Part shown: positions 27,201 to 42,200 of the stretch, one piece after another
Layout: every line of letters begins with the position of its first letter
Position numbering within the stretch: the stretch's first letter is position 1
DNA from: Antedon mediterranea
Lineage: Eukaryota; Echinodermata; Crinoidea; Comatulida; Antedonidae
Assembly (NCBI RefSeq): GCF_964355755.1
Contig: NC_092671.1
Span: forward strand, 18,194,001-18,258,000
DNA: 64,000 nt
Reading direction: 5' to 3'
The notes under the pieces: generated by a model
What the model was told of the DNA's origin: nothing
What the model saw: only the letters and a program-made list of their open reading frames with translations
Database searches by the model: none
Position numbers and translations under genes: made by a program

Positions 27201-30200
27201 ATGCTGATACTTTAAATTTATTTAATACCATCTTCAGTTGCCCAAAACGGAAATACTTCCTTACTGTATTGATCCGTTCAGACGGACATAACGTAACTTA
27301 ATATCTACAGATAAGATATGATATTTTGTAAATAGTTAATAAAAGTTTTTAAGTAGTTAAATATTATGTTATCATCTATATTGTATGGTAGGTCTTTACG
27401 CAAAGCAACCCTTTCCTAAACAGAAAATGTGTTTCATGAAGTTATTGCCTATATAACAATGGTTATTTCCCAACACACTTAAGTGTAATCCTTGCAATTT
27501 GATTGGTTAATTTCACGTTATATTGCACGGTAACGTTATATTTAATAGTTATATAACATGGCATGGAAAATTTTACCGCAATTCACTACCATTATATGCT
27601 TATCTATAAATTGGGATGCAAACGAAATTATTTTAAGAAATTATTATTTGTATGAGAGCACTTCTAATTGTACGCATGCGCAAAATCAAATTTATACGAC
27701 CTTGTCTAAACATCTTACATACATTATTTGGTTAATTTTTAGGCTGTATAGTGCTGTATAAGATTTCTTAATGATAGATTTTTAATTTACAAGGGACAAT
27801 GTCCGCTTTAGCAGTAAAGCATTCGACTTTTGTAACTCCTTTACTAAAGTAGCTATTTCGTCAAGTGGTACTTTACTCTCTCCTACTGTACGGTTGTTAC
27901 ATCATTTGTATTGTCAGATATTGTTTTCCCGTTTGAATTAAGTAATTTGAATCGAGATTCAAAATAGTTTATAAGAATTGATTGATACATACTTTTATCT
28001 TTATCAGAATAAAGAAATTCTAAATTGACGTTTATAAATCGTGGTTCCCGCTAGAACGCAACGCAGCGACGTAACAGTGCTGCAAACATTTGTTTCACGC
28101 AGGCGAGGCAAACACAATTATTACCTCCGCCAAGGAGGTTATGTTTTCACCCCTGTATGTTTGTGTGTGTGTTTGTGTGTGTGTTTGTGTATTTGTGTGT
28201 GTGTTTGTGTGTTTGTGTGTGTGTCTGTGAACAGCCTGGAGGCCACAGTTTTTATCCGATTCTAACCAAATTTGGACACAATGATCTATGCCCAAAAAGC
28301 TTGGACGAGTTCGAATTTGAGAGGGAAAGGTCATAGGTCAAGGTCACAACTAACAAAAAACTATTTTACTGCCTAGAGACCACAGTTTTGATCTGATTGT
28401 CACCAAACTTAGCCACAATGATCAATGACACATCATATAATTGTGGTTAAATTTTGAAGGGTCAGGGTCAAAGATCAAGGTCCACAAAAAAAAAAAAAAA
28501 GAAATAAAAAAATAATTAAAAAAAAAACCCTCAGTGGGACTTGAACCAGCGATCGCAACTGTGAGAGGTGGATACTTAACCATTACACCACACTGTCATC
28601 CACAACTTTGTAGTGTGCAGTTAACATATTTACACTTAGAACTAATAAAAAAAAAATGTAAAAAAAAAATATTCTGGGGGCATTTTATGTAGGGGAATTT
28701 TACAGTAGGCGGAGGTTTGTACTCTCGGAGTACCCTCTAGTTATTATTATTTCTTACGTTGCGTAGGTTGCGTTATGTTGCGTCGCTAGTTAAAATCAAA
28801 TACGAATGAACTGAGTGAAATACTTGACTAAACGCAGAGTTAAAATACATAATTAGCAAAATTGTATTTGTAAATACTCGCATCTCAACACTAACGTTTG
28901 CAAAAATGAGTTTACTTATTATTTTTTGTTAATGACACTCTTCGCCACAATAAGTAGATGTTTGAACTTATCCAAACTAATGTCCATTGTTCTTGGTAAA
29001 CTTTTCGAAATAATCGTTATTCCATACTGTCGACAAGTTAATCCGAGTAATTTCAATCTCATTTGATTCAAGTGTTGCCATTTTGATTCATCCATATGGC
29101 AAGATATAGAACGTTATACATCATTAATTTTCTTTAGAATTGACTTAATGACAAAGTCTCTACCATACTAATTTTGAACAAAGTCATTAACGGTCAACTT
29201 CAGTGTGGAAACGGGTATCTTCAAACGATTATTATGAACACGAATAATACTTTCACAAAATAGTAGATCGCTATAGGAGGCCTTGGTCGGGCCTTTTTAA
29301 TTTACACAGATTTTTTTTAAAGAAAGCCCTGAATTATAAGTTAACCCATTGGACTAAACCTGAAGGGTTCCCTTCTTGATGGTTGAACAAATCCGAGGTT
29401 CTAAATGACATTATTTTACTTATTTGCACTTTAATTATAAATCAATGTTTAATCACTTTTGTTGACATTTATAAATTCATTTTAATTTAATTCACGGTTT
29501 AGTTTGAACTACAGATTTTAATTTTCTTTTATATTATTCTATTCCGTAGTCCGTCGAGTGTATTACGGTGGCACTGTAAAACACTAAAATGTCGTTTTTC
29601 CGCGAGACAAACAGACGCGTTATTGTTCCGCATCTAAAAACGAAGATATATCTTAGTTTGAGTAGTCATCTTTCTGAACTACAGGCCGGGCATAAAATAT
29701 TTACATAATTTTTCAATTTTACCCGATAATTAAATTTTCAAAGTCCGCATGAATGCATGTTTAATGCAGAAGTAACGTAACCATTTAAGAGTGGTTATAT
29801 ATTGTATGCTAATAAGTTTGTTACTTAAATGAATGACTAAGCGGTACCTTAACGATGGGAATAATGTATTAATATCGGCAAGAGAATACTTACCGGGATG
29901 AGGATGAATGCCACTGGCAACTATCTGAAAGGAAATGCAAAAATACATTAGGCACATCTTAAAAATTAATTAATTACTCAGTATTGTTAGGAACTCTGTT
30001 CTTTGTAGGGCGCCATATAAAAACCTGTATAGAATAGAATAATAATCTTTAAGTGAATCAGAAGAAGAACAATACCGCTATTTTCTTCATACCCTTTGTA
30101 GTTAAAACGCTTCGGGATAATAGGTAGGCCTAACTCTTGAATAAGACAATTTGCAGTATAGTATTCGCTGGAGTTGCAGTCACGAGAGCACGCGACCAAA

Positions 30201-33200
30201 ATATAAAATGTTGATTAATTGCAGACCTAGATGTGGTGAACTCAACCCTAGAACGGTGCAACTTCGTTGTGAACCATACTCATCGTTAAGTTTATCAGGA
30301 AACTGTGAACATTCTGTCATGTGCCTAACATGTCATGTTTATGCCAGGGGCATCCGACTCTTTTTAACCTAATCAAATAAAAACATGAATGTTGTCTGGA
30401 TTTAGAATATGTGATTGAAATGGCGCCAATAAGATAAATATACTACCTTGTTAATACTAGCAAAGCTGTCAACTAAGGACTCACCTAACACATAATGTTG
30501 AATGTAAATAAATACGATTTTAAATGTATCGGGATAAATTTGTTTTTACAGATGTTGCAATGCAATAACAACAGCTCGTCTACTCCAATGAGATACAATA
30601 AAGATCACTTTTCTAAAAAGTGAATAGGTTGGGATCGATTGGATATATCTGAATTCTACAATGTCATAAAAATTGCTACATACTTTGATATCTAAGAAAA
30701 TCTAGTAAAATACAGATAATTGTTTCACACTACAGCATGTACAGTATAATGAAATGTGTAAAATTGTTTTGTACCGCTAGCTTTACTTGCCATTAAAAAT
30801 ACCATAAAGTATTTTAACTATTTAGGCATAGCTCATGCGTGTTGGAACCGATTATAAAACATAAAGCTACTTAAAATGAAAAAAATAAGAAACTATAGGA
30901 TAACCATATGCTGTACGGTTTGAATCAAATCAAATGACGTCATGATCAATAAGAACAATATAGTCATTGTATCGTCACGATATTATTATACAAATCATGA
31001 TTGATTAGACTGTGAAATTATTATTTTCATCAAATGCAGCATAAATGGTTATCATATAGTTTTTCTAATTTATATTTTATGTATATGTATATTTATCTTA
31101 TAGCTATCGTCCTAGCATAAATAAGCCTAGTCAGTAGGTCTACTAATATTGCTTCTCCTTTCTTAAACAATTTTGTATAGCCTATTCATTAGAATTTATT
31201 TATACGGTCTTTGTGGACAGCTCGCGTTAGATTCTTTGCGCTAAACTAGGACGAATAAAATAAGTACACTCACACAAGCGCACAGAGTAAATCTTCGGCA
31301 TACGTGCATAACTCAGAGTAGGCCTATAATGATACAGTAGAGTATAAGTAAAATGTGTGTATGTTTTGCTTTGAAAATTACATGAATGTAGGCCTAACAT
31401 AATCCAACGCGAGAATAAGCAACTGTAGTAACGACCGCTGTCTTTAATCACCGTTTTTAAGAGCACGAAAGAATCAAAATCTAAACATACTTTCTAAATA
31501 TCAACATTTTGTCATTGAAAAAGTGTCAATTTGCATACGAGTGTATTTTTCTTCATTGGCCACTCATCATAATGGTATTTCGGCATACCTTTGACAAATT
31601 AAGCATGTAATGAACATATTATTGTTATTGCAAACATTATTGTTATTTGACAGGGATAAGTTTCACCTCTTGCAGGCCATGTGTGGTTCATTCCATGCCA
31701 TTACACACCGATTTTATCCGCCTAGTGAATACACAAGAAATCTGTGGATCGGTTTCAACGCCTGCTGTGTCTAGAAAAACATATTTAGCAACGGGCTTCT
31801 GAATATCCGATATTTTGTTTAATTCAATTACCTGTGGATTCCACTGATTTCTAGCTGTCATTTACACTTTCAATAACCCTTGTGAAATCAATAGAATAAC
31901 AGAGCTTTGCACGTTCTAGGCAATCACCTTTTTGTAGGGTAAAGGTTTTGAATCATAATCATTGAAAGCCCCATGGTTATAATTATGTTACCATTTCTGT
32001 ATGATATCAACAACGACAGCTTCATGAAGGTATGTTCAAGAAAATGACGTATTACCTATACCACTAATTGGATTACACATTAATGTCCTCTTACCTCTGA
32101 CTTACCTACATCATGTTGATAAGTAATTTTATAGGTTAAAACTGTAAAATAACAGGCTAAATAGGACTATACGTTACTTTCTAGTTTCTGTAAATCCAAG
32201 GAAACACAATTTTGCTTTGCAAACTCCGTGTTTGTTCTGAAAAAGTCTGTGGTGCCTATTAAGGTCTACCAGAGTTACTGGAAAATGTCATTGTCAATGT
32301 CAACTATAACTAGCTACTGTACAACGACGATTTTCACACCTCTAAGCAAACTAGTTTAACGGTAACTTTTGTGAACTCTCACTAAACTTGCTAGCTTTGG
32401 AAAACGTTTCTTTTCAGGCACTGAGTTTGCAAACTAAATTTCCTAAACAGGATTTAAAGTATAGCAGTTTGGTTTCAATTCGGTTCGGAAAACGGAATAT
32501 TAAATTTAAAAACAAAATGACTGTGACAGACAAAATTAGTGGTTCACGAGTGGGACCTTATATTTTTTTACTCCTAATTTGAATATTTCAGATCTCATTT
32601 GCATATTCCATTGTGTGACCGAGGTGTGATCATTTTGGAATGTCATCTCATACTATGTGTTAAGCCAGGGAAGATCACTACACTATTTTCTAGTTATTAT
32701 TACTTTTTTGGTTGTTGCTTTGTTTGACTATTGTTTCAAATTAAGCATTGTAATGGTGATTACGTCATTTATTTGGGACAAAGCAATGTAACAAATTTTA
32801 TTATTTTAATAGTTGAGGGTATTCTCTAAAGGCATATATTTTGCCTAATTAGGTTTACAGAACCTTTTATGTTTTTAGGCAGTGAAGAGTGTTTTAACAC
32901 GCGCGAAAAGGCCATGATAATGTGTGAGATAGGGAAGAGTTACCTGCTCATCAGGGATTACACTAATTGCATAGGCGGTTATATTTTCACGCCATGAGTT
33001 ACTGACTACGATCATTGCTTGATATATTCTTCGTAACAGTATATTTGATACATCATACAATTACATGAGTTAGTTTTAATGGTAGGCCTACATAGTCGCA
33101 AGTGAAATATTGATATCGTGTCTATCTGCTTCTTACAGATGAGAAGTAATTTAAATTAATACACTCTATTGGCAACAGTTACAAAAATATCATTCGGTAG

Positions 33201-36200
33201 GCCTATTTTTATAGATTAGACTATTTTGAAAGAACAATTTTTCCTCAAGAGATATTTCATATTATTATTATCATGTTATACGTTTAAATATTATTATAAT
33301 GTGTTGAAATACGAGACACTAACTCATGTCTATCGCAGATATTATCTTCTAGAACAAGGCAATTATACTGTCACTCTCAAGGATTCGATTACATATTTTG
33401 ACAGAAGATGACATGTTTTAGGTGGCTACTGACATGGATCCGATTACATAAATCATTGTTTTTAAGTTTTGATAGGTTATTGTTTGATTGATAGATGATT
33501 GTTGGATTGATCGGTTATTGTTTGATTGATCAGTTATTGGTTTGATTGATCGTTTATTGGTTTGATTGATCGTTTATTGGTTTGAATGATAGGTTATTGT
33601 TTGATTGATATGTTGTTGATTTGATTGATAGGTTATTGGTTTGATTGATAGGTTATTGGTTTAATTTAATAGGTTATTGTTTGATTGATAGGTTATTGTT
33701 TGATTGATAGGTTATTGTTTGATTGATCAGTTATTGGTTTGATTGATCGGTTATTGGTTTGATTGATCGGTTATTGTTTGATTGATATGTTATTGATTTG
33801 ATTGATAGGTTATTGGTTTGATTGATAGGTTATTGGTTTGATTGATAGGTTATTGGTTTGATTGATAGGTTATTGGTTTGATTGATAGGTTATTGGTTTG
33901 ATTGATAGGTTATTGGTTTGATTGATAGGTTATTGGTTTGATTGATAGGTTATTGGTTTGATTGATAGGTTATTGGCTTGATTGATAGGTTATTGGTTTG
34001 ATCGATATGTTATTGATTTGATCGATAGGTTATTGGTTCGATCGATATGTTATTGGTTCGATTGATAGGTTATTGGTTTGATCGATATGTTATTGATTTG
34101 ATTGATAGGTTATTGGTTTGATTGATATGTTATTGGTTTGATTGATAGGTTATTGTTTGATTGATAGGTTATTGGTTTGATTGATCGGTTATTGGTTTGA
34201 TTGATATGTTATTGGTTTGATTGATCGGTTATTGATTTGATTGATATGTTATTGGTTTGATTGATAGGTTATTGGTTTAATTTAATAGGTTATTGTTTGA
34301 TTGATATGTTATTGGTTTGATTGATCGGTTATTGATTTGATTGATATGTTATTGGTTTGATTGATCGGTTATTGGTTTGATTGATATGTTATTGATTAAA
34401 CGATTAATTTATCAATCAATCATCTTATCGTTAATCGAATACTGCAGTATATTACTGATTCAATCGATTTATTCTGTCGTAATATATTGAAGTTATAAAA
34501 TGTGTAAATTTTAATTTGACAATGATGAGAGAGGCATATACAAAATTATAATATTGCTTCTCCACTGCGATAAGAACATGAGGAAGGCGTAGTCGTTCAA
34601 ATTCGGTTTCCAAATGGAAGTTATTGACAGATCAATAGCATTACACGTCATTTTATTATACATAATTTATTCGATTGGTCTGGGTGGGTCCTGTTTTGTA
34701 ATTCCCCACTGCTGAGAATCACCCAAATTGCTAAATATTCAAACGGATGTTCTGATAAAAATAATATGTTGTTGATATATAATTTTATTAGTCTATTTTG
34801 CAAAATGCAAACTGTTGATAATGAATTTACATTTCGCAAATCATTGGCAATGAGAAAATGTACCATAAATAAAAAATATGGCTAAATATTGTGCAGAGAT
34901 CAAAAGAAAATCGCTATGTCAAATTTATATCATAAGCATGCTTTCTATTTATTTTCTTCATACAATTGTATAAAACTCGAAAAATAAATGTTAACTCTTA
35001 GTAAAGCTTTAATAATGCTGTGATGTGTTTTCACTAGTAATGAATCGCCTTTGCAATGCTGTATCGGCATAAATTTGCAAATTAACGGCAGGCGGAAGAA
35101 TGATGTATCGTATATTATTGTCACACTTTTACTATAGTTTTTCTTTTCACTCTGAGGAAACGTGGTTTTATATCTTCGAAGTGCAATATTTTATTTCCAA
35201 TTCTGTCACAAAGGATTATAATTTTCTGAATGGATGTCAGTACACATGCAGATGTGCATAAAACACTTGAACACTGTAATAAAAAGTACAGTTTCTTGTT
35301 GCTAAAACCTGAAGCGGTGTTATCCATAATGAGTTAAACTCCGTTGGGAAAACTAGCCATTTTTTTATATCTTTGATGTATTCCGTATTGAGAGACATAT
35401 TAAAAATTAACACATATTAGAAACTGAATGTGCTTTTTATCAATTGTAAGCTTATTGAGTTTGCTGTTTTTTCGAGCCTATACATTTCTAAGATACAGTT
35501 CTAAGAATTCATAAATAAAAACCATTAAACAAATTCAGTTTTTTTGAAACAATATAGTATAATCAGTATATTGACGTAGCCTACTTTTTAAATCTCAATT
35601 TTGTTTCCTTTAAAAAATATCTCGATATATGTATATAAATAAATGTAATTTCTCAGGATATCACACTGTTACCACCGGCCTGCGATAACGAACATTTCGC
35701 CGAGTGACTCCCGTGAGACGGGCAGGACTCATTAAATAACGTAATTATTGCTATAAATATAAATAATGTTCGTAGATAAGACTACTCGGTACCTGGAACT
35801 CCGAGGGACAAAACTGTTAGGCCTATATTTCATTGATATTAAAAATGTACATCATTTTTAAAGTTAACGTGTTATACGTGTTTGTTCTATGTATCTGACC
35901 CCATTTACTTCGTATTAGCAGTAATTAGTAGTCTAGCTTTTCTGACGTATAGTTCCTGTTACAATACCTCAATTCTAATGAAATACAGTCTAAGCAAATG
36001 TATTAAACCTCCTGTACTACTGTATTCTCCTTTTTTAGATACTTATGCTGACTAACCTTCTTTCAGCAGGCATTGCCAATAACGCAAATAAAGGCTGTAA
36101 TCACCATTTTAAAAACAAGTTTTAAAAGCTATACCGTTAAATTCCTAGATTTACATCGATATTTTAGAAATACAACGATGACATAGGCATACTAAGGTCT

Positions 36201-39200
36201 GATTGAGAATGAATTATGCCTCTAGGTAAGGTTTGTCATTTGAATTAATTACAATAAAAAAACAAACATTTGTCCTGAGGATATGATATTAACACAGCAT
36301 AGTTCCATAACCAACCTCGTTATGACTCCTTTTAAAGAAATAGGCCTAAATGTGCTAAGTTCAACAGCATTTTTTATTCACTGCAATGAGTTATATTCAA
36401 TTCAATTCATTAAATCATTTGCATAACATATATTATAAAAATACAAAACAAAAATTAGAAGAGTCATCATTCTCTAACATTCAGTGCCCTAATGGTCTTA
36501 TAAATTAGTTAGTTTTGGGGTACGTTGTATTTTAATTCTAAATAATTATTATGTATTGTGTGATACTGTCCTGCTTGTAGTTGTAACAAAATACTTTTGT
36601 AATTAAAAAAAATAGAGGATACGCTCGCTTCCCACGCTCGCGTATCCTCTAGTACATGTCCACAGATATGTCTCGAATATATAAAGCTTTGACGTGCAAC
36701 AAAGGCAAAGTCTGTTAAAAACACACACAAAAAATTGATTGTATTTAACCAAAATGTAACTTTAATACGATTAAAGAGGTATGTGGTGGATGGCAGTAAC
36801 AGGTTATAAACTATTATATCATGAAGATTAAAATTCCATCATTCATCGTTGGCTTTTCATAGCTGTGAACGGATGGATTTATCACACAACAGGTCAATAC
36901 GTAAATCATGTTTTTTTATATAATCCAAGAGACTTGATTTAAGAATGTTGTTTAATACTTTTTGCTCTGTATATAATATTTATCTCGTGGCCTCACAATA
37001 TAAATATTTACTCAGGTTTACTTGCTCAAAACTTTCACTATACTGATCGAGATACCATACCGAGTGTGTTTATCAGTGATAACGCTAGCTTTTATAACGA
37101 GAATGTTTAAACCAAGAATCTACATTTTTATTTAATTATTTATTTAATCAATTTCTGACATATACAATACAAAGAAAAAGACAAAACAAACAAGGCAAGG
37201 AAAGACCAAACAGGTGCTAAACACCTATGCTTATAGTTTGTCAACTCAGAACAGAGCACAGAAATAAACCAACAAATTAACTACATTCTACAAATTAAAG
37301 CATCTACAACTACACAAATTTTCAACATTTAAAATTAATTTTTTTAAAGTAGGCCTATTGAGATAATGTAATCATTTGGTTTTAAAAGAACTAATGTGGT
37401 AACACGTGGGATAGGCCTATATGAATGATATGAAGATTCTGTTCTGAAGCAACGAATATAAAAAAAATAAGAGCTACGAGTAACACGTTGTTTTTTTGTC
37501 ATCAGTATGGAATCATTTCTGAATAATATCAAATGATGTGTGTATTTCATTCAAGTTCATGGCCATAATGATGACATATAACATAGGACAACTTATCCAT
37601 TGGACAATTCGACGGACCTAACCTATAAATTCAGGTGGTTTTCTATTGGAGTGCTGAGAGATTAATTCACCTAAGCGCGGAATATGCATTCATTCATTCA
37701 ATATTTTATTTCTGAATCTTTGCTCCATGGAAAGTAAAACTATGTATAGCCTAAATAAAAAAAATTACTGACTAATTACTACAAAACGATGCGCTCTCAT
37801 CTCAGGATGGCATTCCATCTTTGACTTATATAAGATGTTGTCTGTAATCGTTGAGACAAAAATATGTTTACTTGAATTCGGACTACACATCAGGCCATTT
37901 ATCGATTGACAAACAAATTATAATTATTATAATCAATGACACTTTGAATATGTTTGATTTCCAAATTGTCATCGCAATAACGAACTCACGGTCACGTGTT
38001 TAAACAAGATTAGCGTTTACTTTAAAGGGTAAAAATTGCAATTCACTAACCTAACTAGGTACTTTCTCGGTTGAAATATAGGCTATTCTTCGTATATTTG
38101 CATTAAGTGGTGTTGTAGATGCTGTAAATGTCAATTGCACAATATATTGATTCTACATGACAGCAATGCCTCAAAGGGATGGCTGTGATTCAACTTATGT
38201 AACCACGTTCAATAACAGAAATATAACATGACTATTAGTATTATCACTGACACGATAAATTGCAACCTAAAAGCATTTCAAATGTCCCTGGCGATGTAAG
38301 TCTACACAATGGAAAGAAATTATATGGATAACATAATGTCTCCCAATATCTATAGACAGATTATGAATCTAAATTTTTTTTTACCAGAACAACATGACAT
38401 TTTTAACAATAAAAATTGAATAATGCCTTCATTACATTTCATGATATGGTGATTTATAAGTGGAGGGGTAAATAGAAGGTGCCGTTTCTACTACACAATA
38501 CAGTAGGAACTCCTCCTTCCAGATACCCATATTTTGTCCTATCATGTGAAGTGAAAGTAACGCATAGAATACAATTTAACATTACGGCGGTTAACCACTA
38601 TGTTTTTACCTCTATATGGTAAGACCAGGGTGTCGTAAACTTTATGTGTTCGAAATGTACTGTCCACCTCAACATTTCGTTTAATGTTTTTGTTGAATAT
38701 GCATGCCATTTAATGTCACATACAGTAATAGTTTTCACTTTCTTGACCAAAAATTGGATCGAAAAAATTATTTACCTGAAAAACTGTAATTTAAAGATCA
38801 ATTCAATGGGTTTTGGGTTGAATTTATTTTGTGTTTTTATAAGAAATGATTTTTTCTACGAGAGTGATTAACTAAGCTTGATTAAAATTGCGAAATAGCG
38901 TTTCATAGTATTTTTTTGTTAATCTTTATTCATGTGTTTGGAGGAAAATTAAACTTGAATGAAATAAAACAATTACATTTATACAAACAATAGGCGATAC
39001 GCTGTATAGAGAGCGTATCACCTATTGTTGTATAAATTATTATTCGTTGTCAATATTGTAAATGTTACCGTACTTAACAGTAATATAATATTTTCGACTA
39101 GGGATTAATGTTTAACATGCGCATCATTCAAACACACAAGGTCATACATCATTATATTTTTATGACTACAAAGTACTTTATGCATTCAATTATGAAATGC

Positions 39201-42200
39201 AAGAAATCGAAAGCGGAAGAAGCGTGTGTGGCTTAGATGTCAAGTTTGTGAGACCCGGGGGACGGGTCGTAAGCCTATTACAGGCTGGGGTCAATGCTCG
39301 CAGAATAGCCGGAACAAACTCAGTACACATTACTGTGTAACACATCTGTGTTTTTGTTTATTTATTTTATTATAACTTGTATTACTACATTTTATATATT
39401 CATATTAAAATGTACTTTATTTAATTACTGTATTTAATTTATTATTTCAAAGTGTAACAGGCCTATTAGATTTTAATATTATAGCACAATCTTGGTCATT
39501 ACGCTTATGCCTAATAATAATAATTTCTCAAAAAGCATTTTATAGCAAGGCATACACGTGTTTAAACTAAAAAATATATATAGGCCTATATACAGTATTC
39601 TACGGCTCTATATATTGATTGAATTGAATTATTTTCACAAAAAAAAAACATATTTTTGGTGTTTTTGTTCAATAACCTTAAAAAGTTCAGAACGGTTCCA
39701 AGCGCAACGCAAGTAATTTGACCAATTACGACGCGATGGATCATCCTAATAACTGTCGCTTGTGATTGGTTGCCGACGTTGTGTCCAAATGCCCATATGG
39801 GAACTTCCACGTAAAACATTACATATTATTATTAATATCACATATTACGGTATCCCATGAATGTAGTGTTCATTGACTTATTCAAACCACATTTTCCGTA
39901 AATTTTGCTAATGCGAATTGCTAGAGGGAATTTTAATAAAGCTCTTTTCGGAAAGTTTCACTTTGCAATAAAAACACTACACCAAACTGTTGGGACTTTC
40001 CGGTGAATCAACATCGTTGGTACTCTGAGGGGAATTTTTTTCCATGAATGACACAAACTTATACCACCTGCTGGTGATACCGTACCTCATGGATAAGTTT
40101 CATCATTGTTATCAAATTACGTGGGAAATCCAAATTTTGATTTATCGTTTGCTGACAATAATGAAGCACTTCCGTCTTTTTAGATCTCACTATGCGTCAT
40201 CATCATAGTATATACCACTCCAAAACGGAAACCCATAATGTATTTCAATTTTTAATAGTTTCTGTAATTTGAATCCCATTTCATATACAATTTCTTTTTC
40301 TAATTCAATATTTCAATTTTGTTTATGTTTTTTTGTAAGTTTTGATTTGTTTAATTCATTCTATTCTATGATAGAGCCACAGCGCATTTATATAATTGCC
40401 TCCGTTCACTTGTCCCGGGCTGTTCAGGAAATCAGTCCGATCTAAGCTCTCAATATATGAGATAATTTCAACTTGTGAACAGGTCCGTGGAAATAAGAAC
40501 AACGTATACGCCGTGTAAATAACATCTAAGCCGTGTAAATAACAACAACAAAGTCTTCTAGGCCTAGGTCTAAACGCTGTTAATTGATCAGCAACCTATT
40601 TAGGAGATACTTCAAATAAGTAGGTCAAGGGGATAGTGTCACTAGAAGTAAATTTCTCATGATGACACAGAGTTCGAATTAATTAGGCCTAAAGGAAATA
40701 TACCTATTGTGTACCAAAACTAATGTGAATCATGGTGGACTAAAGTTTGAGATTACAAGTGTCATAATTAGGCCTACAGTAAACCATAAATACTCGAATA
40801 ATACTGTACAATCAATTAATCAATCAGCTTTTAAGCCAAGACCCTTAACAAAATAACAATAATGTAATAAGACGTTATTTATATTAACAACATAGTATAA
40901 CAAGGCCAACAGCCATTAAGTCGCGTGCTACAATGCATAGTGATACCAGACCGACAGACAGACAGACCGACAGACCGACAGACAGACCGATAGACAGACC
41001 GACAGACCGACAGACACACCGACCGACCGACATAGTGAACTATACTGACCGAAATTACTGAACATGTTTAAAAATGTTGAAATGTTTAAAAACATTTATA
41101 TTTTTTTTATTTACACGTGCGTAGCCTGTCACTTTTGACGTGCTCGTATAACGTAATTTCGAGTTGAAAAGTAAGTCAAGAAAACAGAAATCGGGCAAAA
41201 AGAGTGCGCAATAACATTTAACGCGCAGTGCGCGCGCAAAAATATGCGCACTCATGGCAATTTTGTAAACGCTTAAAATTGCCTGAAACGTACTCTTATT
41301 TCATCGAAAATAAATTTTGAAAATTTTAAGCGCGCGTACGCATGCGTTACATGCGCTACGCACGTAATTGTATTGCCATATGATGATTTATGGCCTGAAA
41401 TTTAAGAGTACCAAATTTTATTTAATTGTGATTCATGGTTGTGAAGATATGATTACAAACGTGATTTCGTTAAATCGTGCGTAGACCGCGTAATTCTTTA
41501 TTGCGCACCGTGAAAACATAACCACATTGATTCCTGGCCATAAGGAATATACTGTGAAAAATTGACCTAGCTAGATGAAACTGATATCAAGATAAGGTCA
41601 GAAAGCGATAAAACGCATAGTGATACCGGACCGACAGACCGACAGACAGACAGACCGACAGACAGACAGACCGACCAACCGACCGACATAGTGAACTATA
41701 GAGTCGCTTCCACGCGACTAAAAAAAAGAAGAATAAATTACTTTAACAGAAGATGATTAATAGTAAAATAAGTTTTTGAAATTGAGATAACTCACATGCA
41801 CAAAACAAACAATATAAATATGAACACACAGTGGATGATTTATTATAACCAGTCGGAAGTAATTTAACAATGGTCAAAGCGTATTCAGACAAATTTAAAA
41901 ATGAACAATTTGTTTACAAAACAATTATAAATGTGAGTTAATTCAGAACACAAGTCACGGGCATATGTAAAGGTTTGGCACACAACTTAATTCCGATCCA
42001 AAGAGATTCGATTTTTAATAAAACAAGATTTCTCTAAGTTTAAAGATTATTAAAAGCGTTATGCTGACGAATTACGATTTGGTTTCAAATATACGCTACA
42101 CTTATCCATCCATTAGATACTGCCCCGATACTGGCCAACAGGTGAGGAAATTGGCTAATCTTATTGTATTACATCAACATGAGACTTTTATCCACAAAAT

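Larger units (their letters stand above)
26355..29893 (-). other. Intron between exons 2 and 3
   Basis: Contains the two tRNA-headed repeats (26.5-27.0 kb) and the composite element at 28.1-28.7 kb. No exon candidates are evident elsewhere. Confidence 0.65.

Noticed and set aside
32951-33060. Minus-strand open segment ending VIPDEQ at a gtaact donor-like site, resembling a vWA strand
   Set aside because: No acceptor in it gives the phase 0 start needed to follow exon 1, and direct joining of exons 1 and 2 already yields a complete signal peptide. Left out unless junction reads appear.
33462-34396. CRISPR-like array
   Set aside because: Units are contiguous 20-mers without unique spacers, in a eukaryotic intron.
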